Assembly (NCBI RefSeq): GCF_009742725.1
Contig: NZ_WPHG01000001.1
Span: forward strand, 186,001 to 250,000
Direction: 5' to 3'
From: Nitratireductor arenosus
GTDB lineage: Bacteria; Pseudomonadota; Alphaproteobacteria; Rhizobiales; Rhizobiaceae
DNA length: 64,000 nucleotides
The first letter of the stretch is position 1. Each line of letters starts with the position of its first letter. The translations under genes were made by a program, and so were the position numbers. Shown here one piece after another: positions 8,133 to 17,489 of the stretch. The notes below the pieces were generated by a model. That model saw only the letters and a program-made list of their open reading frames with translations, searched no databases and had not been told where the DNA came from.

Positions 8133-9251
8133 TTGCGGGCAGGATCCTCGGACATGATCGCGCAATCGCTCATCGAGCAAATCGATGCTGCCGACGATGG
8201 CGCACGCCTGCCGACCGTGCGCGAGCTGATGGCCCGGCACGGCGTCGGCCAGGCGACCGTGCAGGAGGCGTTCGCGCGATTGCGCGCTATGGGGCTGATC
8301 AGCTCGCAGGTCGGCCGCGGCTCGTTCGTGGTCAAGCCGCATGCCCGCGCCGCGTCCCGCTCCGCCGTCACGGCTGCGCCCACCCATCGGGGCGGATTGC
8401 GCAGCCTTCTGATCCTCGCCAATTCCAGTATGAACGAGCGCTGCTCGCTGGTGCAGAACCGGATCGTCGAGGTCGTCGGTGCCGATGGTGGAAAGGTCGT
8501 GCAGATGTCCTACCACGACACCGACCATCTGCTCGACATCCTGAAATCGATCCCGACCTTCGACGCGGTAATCCTGCAGTCCCATTACGAGGTTATTCCG
8601 GTTCGTCTCTTGGCCATGCTGCAGAGCAAGACGCGCGCGCTGGTGGTCGACGGCCACACCGTCTCGGGCGTCGACATCGACCGCATGGGCATCGACTGGG
8701 AAGAGGCGCTCGACCACGCGCTCGATCACCTGACCGGCCTCGGTCACCGACGCATAACGCTGGTCTCGCTCGACAGCTCCGCCCAGCCGATTCTTGGCGG
8801 GCGGCGCTATTTCGCCCGCATGAACCGCTGGCGGGGCCAGGAGATCGACGGCCGGCTGATGGTGCTGGAAGGGATGAAGCATCCGACCCAGGGCGTCGCG
8901 ACAGCGCTTGAGAAGGCGCTCACGCGGTTGCGCGCGGACGAGACGCAATCTATGCCGACCGCTCTGATCTTCATCGGATTTTCCGACTGCATGGGGATTC
9001 GCGAGGTCATACGCGACATGCAAATCGACATCCCGGACGAGCTCAGCATAGTCATATTGGGTCACCCCGACGTCGCGACCGAGCATCTGGGCCTGTTCAC
9101 CATGGTCGGCGGCACCCATGAGGATGGCGCCGAGGCGCTGATCGAGATTATGAAGGCCAGGATCGAGGCTCCCAAGCAGCCCCCGCAGATCGTCTATCTG
9201 GACTGCAAGATGCACGTCAGGGATAGCACCGGGCCAGCCCGCGCGAACTGA
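8133..9251 (+). CDS. transcriptional regulator: GntR winged helix fused to LacI-type sugar-binding domain
   Basis: 372 residues. The first ~65 form a GntR-type winged helix (LPTVRELMARHGVGQATVQEAF, then GLISSQVGRGSFVV). The rest, from about 90 on, is a periplasmic-binding-protein-like effector domain (FDAVILQSH, GLGHRRITLVS, PTALIFIGFSD, LSIVILGHPD), the AraR-like architecture. The start is a TTG at 8133 with AAAGGAG 7 bases upstream; an ATG at 8154 is the alternative. It is divergent from the ABC/sugar operon and probably regulates it and itself through the palindromes in the gap, with a sugar-like ligand as inducer. Confidence 0.8.
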   Translation: MRAGSSDMIAQSLIEQIDAADDGARLPTVRELMARHGVGQATVQEAFARLRAMGLISSQVGRGSFVVKPHARAASRSAVTAAPTHRGGLRSLLILANSSMNERCSLVQNRIVEVVGADGGKVVQMSYHDTDHLLDILKSIPTFDAVILQSHYEVIPVRLLAMLQSKTRALVVDGHTVSGVDIDRMGIDWEEALDHALDHLTGLGHRRITLVSLDSSAQPILGGRRYFARMNRWRGQEIDGRLMVLEGMKHPTQGVATALEKALTRLRADETQSMPTALIFIGFSDCMGIREVIRDMQIDIPDELSIVILGHPDVATEHLGLFTMVGGTHEDGAEALIEIMKARIEAPKQPPQIVYLDCKMHVRDSTGPARAN

Positions 9252-9256
9252 AGGCC

Positions 9257-9292
9257 CCGGCCGGGCAAGCCCCGCTTTATCTTCCCGACCGG
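9257..9292. terminator. possible bidirectional terminator between convergent genes
   Basis: Imperfect inverted repeat (CCGGCCGGG at 9257-9265 and CCCGACCGG at 9284-9292, 8 of 9 pairing) between the convergent ends of the regulator and the MarR gene. T and A runs are short, so termination efficiency is uncertain. Confidence 0.35.
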
Positions 9293-9314
9293 CGCGGCCC
9301 GCCCAAGAAAAACC

Positions 9315-9794
9315 TCAGGACCGCATCACCGCCGAGCGCAGCAGATCGGGACCGGTCGCGATCTTTCGCGCCAGTTCGAAGAATACGGCCCGCTCCTCGG
9401 TCGATAGCGGCCCGAGCAGCTCCTCCTGGCGCTGGCGCGAAACCTCGATCAGGTCGGCGAGCACCGCCGTGCCGGCCTCCGTCGCAACCAGCCGCTTCTC
9501 CCGGCCGTCGGAATCGGACGGGTTCTGCACGATGAAGCCCCGCGCCTCGAGCAGCGAGACCGCGCGGCTGATCGTGTTTTGCGGGCGCGGGAAAAGGTGG
9601 CGGATCTCCTTGGCGCGGATGCCGGGAAATTTGTCGATCGCGTAAAGCGCCGACCAGGCCTGCACGGGCATCCGGAACCTGCGTTCGATATAGCGGGTTG
9701 TGACGGCGTTGTTGCCCAGCACGATGTAGCTGATCACCATCAGCTCGCGCAGATCTCCGGCAAAAATGGTCTCAAGCAGTTTGTCCGCGCTCAC
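9315..9794 (-). CDS. MarR-family transcriptional regulator
   Basis: 159-residue winged-helix regulator. The recognition region IRAKEIRHLFPRPQNTISRAVSLLEARGFI and the wing SDSDGREKRLVATEAG give a clear MarR pattern. It is divergent from the hydantoinase/ABC operon, with an 11-bp perfect inverted repeat in the short gap (9840-9875), so it most likely represses that operon and possibly itself until substrate or product is bound. Confidence 0.85.
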   Translation of the reverse strand: MSADKLLETIFAGDLRELMVISYIVLGNNAVTTRYIERRFRMPVQAWSALYAIDKFPGIRAKEIRHLFPRPQNTISRAVSLLEARGFIVQNPSDSDGREKRLVATEAGTAVLADLIEVSRQRQEELLGPLSTEERAVFFELARKIATGPDLLRSAVMRS

Positions 9795-9839
9795 GTTCGA
9801 TCAGCCTCCATTGCCGTACATCGGTCCTAGCTCCTAAAC

Positions 9840-9875
9840 CCATTTGGATTCAACTTGCCATTTCAATCCAAATGG
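9840..9875. promoter_or_regulatory. candidate MarR operator (CCATTTGGATT-N14-AATCCAAATGG)
   Basis: Perfect 11-bp inverted repeat with a 14-base spacer in the divergent gap between the MarR gene (start 9794) and hyuA (start 9910). It is a good candidate for the repressor binding site. Its spacer is long, so it may represent two half-sites bound by two dimers. Confidence 0.65.
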
Positions 9876-9909
9876 ATCAATGTCGCCTCATGGTCTTGTG
9901 GAGGCAGGA

Positions 9910-11982
9910 ATGATTGCACTGGGCGTCGACGTCGGCGGAACGTTTACCGATCTGATCCTGGCGGATCTGGCGAAGGGAGACGTCACCATCCACAAGACGC
10001 CTTCCACGCCGAGCGATCCGGCCAAAGGGGTGATCAACGGCGTCAGGGGGATCTGCGAACTCACCGGCACCGAACCGGGCCGGATCGACGCCATCTTCCA
10101 CGGCACGACGGTCGGCACCAACGCCATGCTCGTCCACGACGGCGCGGTGACCGGCATGATCACCAATGAGGGTTTTCGCGACATCCTCCATATCGGTCGC
10201 CACCAGCGACCCCAGCATTATTCGATCATGCAGGACCTGCCCTGGCAGAGCCGCCCCCTGATCCGCCGCCGCTTCCGCAAGACGGTGGCCGGACGGCTGG
10301 ACGCCAAGGGCAACGAACTGGTTCCGCTCGACGAGGAGGCCGTCGCAAAGGCCGCCCGCGACCTGGGCGCGGCCGGCGTCGAGGCGATCCTGGTCGGCTT
10401 CCTGTTCTCCTACGTCAATCCCGCGCACGAACGGCGCGCCGCCCAGATCGTGCGCGCCACGCTGCCCGACGTCTTCGTGACCACTTCGGCCGAGGTCTCG
10501 CCGCAGTTCCGCGAGTTCGAGCGCTTCACCACCGCGGCGATGTCGGCCTTCATCGGACCCAAGGTACGGCGTTACGTCAGCAGGCTTTCCGACGAACTGC
10601 GCGAGATCGGCGTCAATGGCGAATTGCGGGTCATGACGTCGAACGGCGGCCTGGCCACGCCCGAAATGATCGCCGAACGCCCGGCGACCACCCTGCTGTC
10701 CGGCCTGGTCGCCGGCGTGCGCGGCGGCGCCTGGGTCGGTTCGCATGCCGGCACCGACCGGCTGGTAACGCTCGATATCGGCGGCACCAGCGCCGATATC
10801 GGCATCATCCGCAACGGGCGGCTGGCCGAAGCGGACGCGCGCAGCGCCAAGATCGCCGATTTCCCGGTGATGCTGCCGATGATCGACATCCACACGGTCG
10901 GCGCCGGCGGCGGCTCGATCGCTTATATCGACCGCGGCAAGGCATTCCGCGTCGGACCGCAGAGCGCGGGCGCCGATCCGGGCCCTGCCGCCTACGGACG
11001 CGGCGGCACGGTTCCCACCGTCACCGACGCCAACCTGGTGCTCGGCCGGCTGGTCGCCGACAATTTCCTTGGCGGGCGCATGGGGCTCGACGCGAAAGCC
11101 GCGGCGCGCGTCATCGGCGAGCTTGCCGAAAAACTCGGCCGCACGCCCGAGGAAACGGCGGAAGGCGCCCTCACCGTGCTGAACAGCAACATGGCCAACG
11201 CCATTCGTTCGCGCACCGTGCAGAAGGGCATCGACCCGCGCGACTTCACCCTGTGCGGCTTCGGCGGCGCAGGCCCGCTGCACGCGGCCGGGGTGGCAAC
11301 GATGCTCGACATGAAAAACGTGCTCATCCCGCCGCATCCGGGCATCACGTCCGCAGTTGGCCTGCTGACCGCCGATCTCGAATATCACGCGCTCAGAACC
11401 GCGTTCGCGGTCAAGGGCGCGCTCGACATCGCCCGGCTGCAGACGCTCTACGATGACATGGAGCGCGAACTCGGCGCGATCTTCGCACGCGACCGGGTGC
11501 CTTCCGACAAGATCAAGATGCTGCGTCAGGCCGATCTGCGTTATGTCGGCCAGGGTTACGAGCTGAAGATCGACGTGCCGGACGGCCCGCTTACCGAAGC
11601 CGCGCTCGACCGGGTTTGGCAGGCGTTCCACGACCGCCACCGCGAGGAATACGGCCACGCCTTCGAGGCGAGCCCGATCGAGATCGTCACGGTGAAGCTA
11701 CGCGGCCTCGGCATGGTGGACAAGCTCGCCGAACCGCCGGCCTACACGGTGTCGTCGGAGCCGAAGCAGGTCGGTGTCGGTCGCTGCGTGTTTCGCGTCG
11801 ACGACACGCTGGAAACCCACGACACACCGCATATCGAGCGGAACTCGCTGCCGGTCGAGCGCAAGTTCGCCGGCCCGGCGATCCTGCTTCAGACCGATAC
11901 CACGACCGTGGTGCCGCCCGGCTGGACCTACTGGGCGGACCGACACGGCAATGTGCGCATGACGCACGACAACCAGGCTTGA
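9910..11982 (+). CDS. hyuA: hydantoinase/oxoprolinase subunit A (HyuA)
   Basis: 690-residue ATP-dependent hydantoinase/5-oxoprolinase alpha subunit of the actin-like ATPase superfamily. The N-terminal phosphate motif GVDVGGTFTD is at 5-14, followed by GTTVGTNAML, the second ATP motif LDIGGTSADIG and the FGGAGPLHA signature. The ATG at 9910 has GGAGG six bases upstream. An upstream in-frame extension to 9844 would overlap the operator and is rejected. It works with HyuB (13 bases downstream) to open a cyclic imide such as a hydantoin, N-methylhydantoin or 5-oxoproline using ATP. The M20 amidohydrolase in the same operon favours a hydantoin. Confidence 0.9.
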   Translation: MIALGVDVGGTFTDLILADLAKGDVTIHKTPSTPSDPAKGVINGVRGICELTGTEPGRIDAIFHGTTVGTNAMLVHDGAVTGMITNEGFRDILHIGRHQRPQHYSIMQDLPWQSRPLIRRRFRKTVAGRLDAKGNELVPLDEEAVAKAARDLGAAGVEAILVGFLFSYVNPAHERRAAQIVRATLPDVFVTTSAEVSPQFREFERFTTAAMSAFIGPKVRRYVSRLSDELREIGVNGELRVMTSNGGLATPEMIAERPATTLLSGLVAGVRGGAWVGSHAGTDRLVTLDIGGTSADIGIIRNGRLAEADARSAKIADFPVMLPMIDIHTVGAGGGSIAYIDRGKAFRVGPQSAGADPGPAAYGRGGTVPTVTDANLVLGRLVADNFLGGRMGLDAKAAARVIGELAEKLGRTPEETAEGALTVLNSNMANAIRSRTVQKGIDPRDFTLCGFGGAGPLHAAGVATMLDMKNVLIPPHPGITSAVGLLTADLEYHALRTAFAVKGALDIARLQTLYDDMERELGAIFARDRVPSDKIKMLRQADLRYVGQGYELKIDVPDGPLTEAALDRVWQAFHDRHREEYGHAFEASPIEIVTVKLRGLGMVDKLAEPPAYTVSSEPKQVGVGRCVFRVDDTLETHDTPHIERNSLPVERKFAGPAILLQTDTTTVVPPGWTYWADRHGNVRMTHDNQA

Positions 11983-11995
11983 AGGGGACCGAAAG

Positions 11996-13756
11996 ATGCA
12001 AACACGCGTTGATCCCTTCCTTGCAGCGGTCATCCACGGGGCGCTGGAAAACATCGCCATCGAGATGGGCCACAAGCTCATGCGCATGAGCTATTCGAGC
12101 ATTATCCGCGAAAGCGAGGATTTCGGCGCGGCGCTGACCGACGCGACCGGCCGTCAGCTTTGCGAATGCACGATGAGTACGCCGCTCCAGTCCGGCCCGA
12201 TTCCCGGCTACATCGCAGGCATTCTGCGCGAGTTGGAAAACCGTGGCGACCGGGTGAAACCCGGCGACGTGTTCATGCACAACGATCCCTATGGCGGCGC
12301 CTCGCACGGCCCCGACGTCGGTTTCGTCGTTCCGATCTTCCACATGCAGGAACTGGCCGGTTTTTCGGTAACGACCGCGCATCATCTCGACATCGGCGCG
12401 CTGACGCCGGGAAGCTGCGGCATCGTCGATGCGGTCGACACCTACGCCGAAGGGCTCCAGTTCAAGGCGGTGCGCGTCTACGAGGACGACCGCAAGGTGG
12501 AACCGGTCTGGCAGATCCTGCGCAGCAACATCCGCATCGCCGACCTCGTCGTCGGCGACATGGAGGCCCAGGTCGCCGCCGCCCGGATCGGCGCGGAGCG
12601 CTACTCCGCGCTTCTCGACCAATACGGCCTCGACACGGTCACCGGCGCCTACGAGGACCTGCTCGACTATTCCGAAAACCTAATGCGCGACGCCATCGCG
12701 CACATTCCAGACGGGCGCTACAATGCCCGCACCTTCATCGACGGCTATCTCGACAGCCCCGATCCCGCGCTGAAGGAACTGCCGATCGAGGTAACGCTGA
12801 CCATCACCGGCTCCGATATCCATGTCGACCTGACCGGAACCGCGCCGCAAACGCCGAACAAGCCGATCAACATGCCGCTGGTCGGCACGGTCGACTGCGC
12901 GGTCTGGCTGACGCTGCGCTCCATCCTGCTCGACAGCGACGTCTACGGGGCGATCCCGCAAAACAGCGGCCTGACCCGGCCGATCACCATCCACGCTCCG
13001 CAAGGCTGCCTCGCCAACCCGACCTTCCCGGCCCCCGTCATCGCGCGCTTCTGCCCCGGCAACGCCGTGGCCGACACCGTGATGAAGGCGATCGCGCCGG
13101 CGGTTCCAAAACAGGTCAGCGCCGGGATCGGCAATCTGCGGGTGATGGCGTTCAGCGGCGTCTCCAACAGCGCGCCCTGGGTCCATATGGAGATCATGGA
13201 GGGCGCCTATGGCGGCCGTTACGGCAAGGACGGCATGGACGCCGTCGACACGCTCTACGCCAACACGCGCAACAATCCGATCGAGGACATCGAATCGCAT
13301 CTGCCCTTGCGGGTGCTGAACTACGAACTGCGCGAGAACGTCGCCGGCCCGGGCGCCTCGCGCGGCGGCATCGGATCGATCCGATCGTTCGAACTGCTCG
13401 AGGACGGCGCGGTCTCGATCGAAGGCGACGGCCAGCGCTTCGATCCCTGGGGGTTTCTGGGCGGCGCCGACGGATCGCCGGCTAAGATCGAATTGGTGCA
13501 GGCGCGCGGCGCCACTGTCGAACTGCCGTCGAAGCTTCCCTATCGGCAACTGTCCAAGGGTGACCGCATCACCGCCTACGGCCCGTGCGGCGGCGGATAT
13601 GGCGATCCGCTGGAGCGCGATCCGCAGGCCGTTCTCGACGACGTGCTCGACGGCCTGATCGATGCCGCCTCGGCACGCGCCGACTACGGCGTCGTCGTGG
13701 ACGGACAAGGCGTGGACGAGGCGGCGACGCGGGAGCTGCGCGCCGGCCGCACCTAG
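11996..13756 (+). CDS. hyuB: hydantoinase/oxoprolinase subunit B (HyuB)
   Basis: 586-residue beta subunit of ATP-dependent hydantoinase. Family motifs include MSYSSIIRESEDF, HNDPYGGASHGPDV, ITGSDIHVDLTGTAPQ and GGYGDPLERDP near the C terminus. Its length is normal for HyuB. A 13-base gap from hyuA places the ribosome site GGGGA before the ATG. It forms the catalytic complex with HyuA; cytoplasmic. Its product, a carbamoyl-amino acid if the substrate is a hydantoin, would go to the M20 hydrolase at 17486-18736. Confidence 0.9.
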   Translation: MQTRVDPFLAAVIHGALENIAIEMGHKLMRMSYSSIIRESEDFGAALTDATGRQLCECTMSTPLQSGPIPGYIAGILRELENRGDRVKPGDVFMHNDPYGGASHGPDVGFVVPIFHMQELAGFSVTTAHHLDIGALTPGSCGIVDAVDTYAEGLQFKAVRVYEDDRKVEPVWQILRSNIRIADLVVGDMEAQVAAARIGAERYSALLDQYGLDTVTGAYEDLLDYSENLMRDAIAHIPDGRYNARTFIDGYLDSPDPALKELPIEVTLTITGSDIHVDLTGTAPQTPNKPINMPLVGTVDCAVWLTLRSILLDSDVYGAIPQNSGLTRPITIHAPQGCLANPTFPAPVIARFCPGNAVADTVMKAIAPAVPKQVSAGIGNLRVMAFSGVSNSAPWVHMEIMEGAYGGRYGKDGMDAVDTLYANTRNNPIEDIESHLPLRVLNYELRENVAGPGASRGGIGSIRSFELLEDGAVSIEGDGQRFDPWGFLGGADGSPAKIELVQARGATVELPSKLPYRQLSKGDRITAYGPCGGGYGDPLERDPQAVLDDVLDGLIDAASARADYGVVVDGQGVDEAATRELRAGRT

Positions 13757-13886
13757 GACGCGGTCCGCAACCGGGCGTGTCGGTAGCCAGACCCGTCGCG
13801 TCCGCATGAGGAAATGACCGCGATGCGGCTCGCATGAGCCCGCCTCCAGGTCAAAGGGGATCCAACGCGTGAAAAGGGAGAATGGC

Positions 13887-14993
13887 ATGACACGCCTAAA
13901 AACATTGACCGGTCTCGCATCCGCCTTCGTTCTCGCCAGCCTGCTGCCCGCCGCGGCACAGGACGGCGTCGACCAGGCGCGTGCCAACATCGAAACCTAT
14001 TCGGGCATTCCCGATTTCGTGGCCCCGGGGGAACCGTTCGACGCCAAATCCTGCATGGCCGGCAAGAAGATCTTCACGATACCGGCCTCCAGCTCGATCC
14101 CGTTCATCAAGACGATCAGCGATCACAAGGGCAAGCTCGCCGCCGAGCTCGGCTTCGAGCACATGGAATGGGAGAACCAGGGCAATCCCACCCAGTGGAT
14201 CCAGGGCATCGAGCACGCCGCCAACAATGGCTACGACCTGGTGAGCCTGCTCGCCGGCGCCGATCCGCGCTTCTTCGAGCCCCAGGTCGCCCAGGCCCAG
14301 GCCGCTGGCGTCAAGATCGTCACCTCGCACCTGACCGGGCTCGAGCAGGATGCGCCGGCCGGCGTCGACGCCGCCGTGGCTATCGACTACCGCAAGGCCG
14401 GCGAATTGATGGCCGACTGGACGATCGCCCAGACCGGCGGCAAGACCAATGCACTGGTTCTGGTCTCCAACGAGGCGCTGTCGACGGATTCGATCGTCAG
14501 CGGCCTCAAGGAAGCCTTCGACACGCGCTGCCCCGACTGCAAATACGAGATCGTCAACGTGCCGATCACCGATTGGGCGACGAAGATCCAACCCACGGTC
14601 GCCGGCGCGCTGCAAGCCGATGCCGACCTCAACTACGTGATCCCGATCTACGACAGCATGTCGAGTTTCGTAACACCGGCGATCGCGATCGCCGGCCGCA
14701 ACGACCGGGTCAAGGTCGCGACCTTCAACGGTACGCCTTTCGTGCTCGACCTGATCCGCGCCGGCGACGTGGAGATGGATATCGGCGAGAACCTCGACTG
14801 GATCGCGCACGCCATGCTCGACGCCGAGATGCGGCTGTTGTGCGGCAAGGAAACCATCCGCGACTCCAAGGTTCCGCTGCGCGTCTTCGACGCGGACAAT
14901 ATCGGCGAGGTCGGCGAGCCGGCCGATGCGGCCAAGGGGTACGGCGACGCCTATGTGACGGGCTACCGGAAGCTGTGGCAGCTGCCTGAGTGA
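13887..14993 (+). CDS. ABC transporter periplasmic binding protein, sugar/nucleoside type (Peripla_BP_4)
   Basis: 368 residues with a signal peptide ending near PAAAQ-D (about residue 25). It shows type I binding-protein features: KIFTIPASSSIPFIKTISDH, DYRKAGELMADWTI, NYVIPIYDSMSSF and VATFNGTPFVLDLI. The ATG at 13887 is preferred over a GTG at 13869 because GGGAG lies 6 bases before it and the signal peptide starts there. It ends in a GTGA overlap with the ATPase. In this operon it probably binds the cyclic amide to be opened by HyuAB rather than a sugar. Confidence 0.85.
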   Translation: MTRLKTLTGLASAFVLASLLPAAAQDGVDQARANIETYSGIPDFVAPGEPFDAKSCMAGKKIFTIPASSSIPFIKTISDHKGKLAAELGFEHMEWENQGNPTQWIQGIEHAANNGYDLVSLLAGADPRFFEPQVAQAQAAGVKIVTSHLTGLEQDAPAGVDAAVAIDYRKAGELMADWTIAQTGGKTNALVLVSNEALSTDSIVSGLKEAFDTRCPDCKYEIVNVPITDWATKIQPTVAGALQADADLNYVIPIYDSMSSFVTPAIAIAGRNDRVKVATFNGTPFVLDLIRAGDVEMDIGENLDWIAHAMLDAEMRLLCGKETIRDSKVPLRVFDADNIGEVGEPADAAKGYGDAYVTGYRKLWQLPE

Positions 14994-16540
14994 ACGAGCG
15001 GCATCCTCCCAGGCTGGCGATCAGGGGACTGTCGAAATCGTTTGGCGGCGTCCACGCGCTTTCGGGCGCCGACCTTGCCGTCATGCCGGGCGAGATCCAC
15101 GGGCTTCTCGGCAAGAACGGCTCCGGCAAGTCCACGCTGATCAAGATCCTGTCCGGCTTTCACAAGCCGGACGGGGGCGCACTCGAGATCGACGGAAAAC
15201 CAGTGCCGCTGCCGATACCGCCCGGCCGCAGCGAGCGCATCGGATTGTCCTTCGTCCACCAGAATCTGGGCCTGCTGCCCGAAGCCACGGTGCTCGAAAA
15301 CCTGATCGCCGGCGATCATGAGCGGGTCGCGTCCTGGTTCATCAACTGGCAGGCGGAAGCCGCGCGGGCGCGCCGGCTGTTTGCGGAGCACCACCTCGAT
15401 CTCGATCCCTGGGCCGCGGTCGAGGAACTGACGCCGGTCCAGCGCGCCCAGCTCGCCATCATCCGCGCGGCCGACCGCGTCGGCTCGCACAACGAGCAGG
15501 CCACGCCGGGGCTTCTGGTGCTGGACGAACCGACGCCTTTCCTGCCGATCGAGGACGTTCGCGAACTCTTCGCCATGATGCGCCGGCTCAAGCAGTCCGG
15601 GGTCAGCATCATCTTCGTCTCGCACGACATCGACGAGGTGATGGAGATTACCGACCGCGCCACCGTGCTGCGCGACGGCCAGGTCATCGGCAGTTTCGAA
15701 ACCGGCCGCACCGACCGCTCCGAAATCGTCGCCGCGATCGTCGGCCGCTCAATGAGCCAGGCCAGACTCGTCGGCGACGCGCCTTCCGGAACTGACGCGG
15801 CAACGGTGGTCAAGGGGCTGCGCGGCCGGTTCGTCGACGATCTCGACCTAAGGGTCGCGCCCGGCGAAATCCTCGGCCTGACCGGACTGATCGGTTCGGG
15901 TTACGACGAGGTCCCCTATCTGCTGTCGGGCGCGTCAGCGGCGATAGCCGGCACGCTCGCCATCAACGGCCGAAACCACCATCTGCGCCATCTCAAGCCG
16001 GCCGACGCGATTGCGGCCGGAATCGTGTTCATTCCCGCCGACCGCCAGAAGGCGGGCCTGGCGCTCGACCTCACGCTCGCCGAAAACGCGATGCTGCCGG
16101 CCATCGTGCAGGGCGACGGTCGCCTGCGGATCGATCACCGCGGCAACAGGACGATCACGGCCGAATTGATGCGCCGCTTCGTCGTCAAGGCGCAGTCGCC
16201 GCAGCAGGCGGCCTCGGAACTGTCGGGCGGCAATCAGCAGAAATTACTGCTTGCCAAATGGCTGCGGCTCGAACCGAAACTGATCCTGCTCGACGAGCCC
16301 ACGCAGGGCATCGACGTCGGTGCGCGCCGGGAGATCTACGACCGGCTGCTGGAGGCGTGCGCCCGGGGCGCCGCCATCATCTGCGCCACATCGGAGTTCG
16401 AACAGCTCGAAATGATCGCCCACCGCGTACTTGTGTTCGAGCGCGGCCGCGTCAAGGCGGAGCTGCGCGGTGACGCGGTCGCAAAATCGTCCATCGAGGC
16501 GGCCTGTTACGGGGAGAGCAGAATTCATGCGTCAGTCTAG
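14990..16540 (+). CDS. ABC transporter ATPase, tandem-domain sugar type (RbsA-like)
   Basis: 516 residues with two ABC domains, as in RbsA/XylG. The first domain has Walker A GKNGSGKST at 41-49 and Walker B LLVLDEPT, but its signature region reads ELTPVQRAQLAI instead of LSGGQ-like. The second domain has a degenerate Walker A (LTGLIGSGYDEV) and intact LSGGNQQK near 409 with LILLDEPTQGID. Asymmetric domains are normal in this family, though the first signature is unusually divergent. The GTG start overlaps the binding-protein stop (GTGA). Confidence 0.87.
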   Translation: MNERHPPRLAIRGLSKSFGGVHALSGADLAVMPGEIHGLLGKNGSGKSTLIKILSGFHKPDGGALEIDGKPVPLPIPPGRSERIGLSFVHQNLGLLPEATVLENLIAGDHERVASWFINWQAEAARARRLFAEHHLDLDPWAAVEELTPVQRAQLAIIRAADRVGSHNEQATPGLLVLDEPTPFLPIEDVRELFAMMRRLKQSGVSIIFVSHDIDEVMEITDRATVLRDGQVIGSFETGRTDRSEIVAAIVGRSMSQARLVGDAPSGTDAATVVKGLRGRFVDDLDLRVAPGEILGLTGLIGSGYDEVPYLLSGASAAIAGTLAINGRNHHLRHLKPADAIAAGIVFIPADRQKAGLALDLTLAENAMLPAIVQGDGRLRIDHRGNRTITAELMRRFVVKAQSPQQAASELSGGNQQKLLLAKWLRLEPKLILLDEPTQGIDVGARREIYDRLLEACARGAAIICATSEFEQLEMIAHRVLVFERGRVKAELRGDAVAKSSIEAACYGESRIHASV

Positions 16541-17489
16541 TGTCGGCTATCAAGTCGAGCGGTTCGGGCTCGTTCTGGTGTGGCTGGCCGTCATCGCGAT
16601 CTTCGGCGCCATGCGCCCCGAGACGTTTTTGAGCTGGTCCAACTTCTCCAGCATCTTCGGCTCCGAGGCCGTGCTGGTGATCGTCACCCTCGGCTTGATC
16701 ATTCCCCTGACCGCCGGCGATTTCGATCTGTCCATCGCCCAGACCCTGACATTCGTGTCGATGCTGACCGCGATCTTGAGCGCGCGCCTGGGCGTGCCGC
16801 TCGTCTACATCATTCCGATCGCGCTGGCAGCCGGCGCTCTGGTCGGCATGGTCAATGGAACGATCGTGCTGTTTTTCCGCGTCCATTCGCTGATCGTCAC
16901 GCTCGGAGTGGGGACGTTTCTGCATGGCATCACGCTGTGGATGAGCGACAGTCAGACGATCAGCGGCGTCTCGCGCATGCTCATGCAATATGTGATCATC
17001 CACCGGATATTCGGCATCCCGATCAGCTTTTATTACGCGATCGCACTGGCCGCGATCATCTGGTACGTGCTTTCCCACACCGCCTACGGGCAGCAATTGC
17101 TGTTTACCGGGCGCGGGCGCGAGGTCGGCCGCCTCACCGGCGTGGCCGTCGGGCGCGTGCGCATGATCGCCTTCGCGGCCTCGGGCATGATGGGCGCGGT
17201 CGCCGGCATGCTCTATACCGGCACCACCGGCTCGGCCAATCCGAACTCGGGAACGACCTTGCTGCTGCCCGCCTTTGCCGCGGCCTTTCTCGGCGCGACC
17301 TGCATCAAGCCGGGCCGCTTCAACGCGTGGGGATCGGTGATCGCGGTCTATTTCCTGGTGACGGGCATCAACGGGCTTTCCGTGCTCGGCTTCCGCACCT
17401 ATGTGCACGATCTTTTCTACGGCGGCGCCCTGGTGCTGGCGGTGATGATTTCTCAACTCGTCAGCGGGCGCAGGGAGAGGACGCTTTGA
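16527..17489 (+). CDS. ABC transporter permease, sugar type (RbsC-like)
   Basis: 320-residue inner-membrane permease of the BPD_transp_2 family with about eight to ten hydrophobic segments. LIIPLTAGDFDLSIAQ near the first third matches the conserved loop of RbsC-like permeases, and FTGRGREVGRLTGVAVGRVRMIAFAASG the late cytoplasmic loop. The ATG at 16527 overlaps the ATPase end by 14 bases and has GGGGAGAG upstream. Only one permease gene is present, so the channel is probably a homodimer. Confidence 0.87.
   Translation: MRQSSVGYQVERFGLVLVWLAVIAIFGAMRPETFLSWSNFSSIFGSEAVLVIVTLGLIIPLTAGDFDLSIAQTLTFVSMLTAILSARLGVPLVYIIPIALAAGALVGMVNGTIVLFFRVHSLIVTLGVGTFLHGITLWMSDSQTISGVSRMLMQYVIIHRIFGIPISFYYAIALAAIIWYVLSHTAYGQQLLFTGRGREVGRLTGVAVGRVRMIAFAASGMMGAVAGMLYTGTTGSANPNSGTTLLLPAFAAAFLGATCIKPGRFNAWGSVIAVYFLVTGINGLSVLGFRTYVHDLFYGGALVLAVMISQLVSGRRERTL

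Noticed and set aside
16580-17485. N-terminal extension of the M20 hydrolase inside the permease gene
   Set aside because: This part of the frame is read out of phase through the permease gene and shows an Arg/His-rich shadow sequence; the enzyme begins at the coupled TTG (17486).
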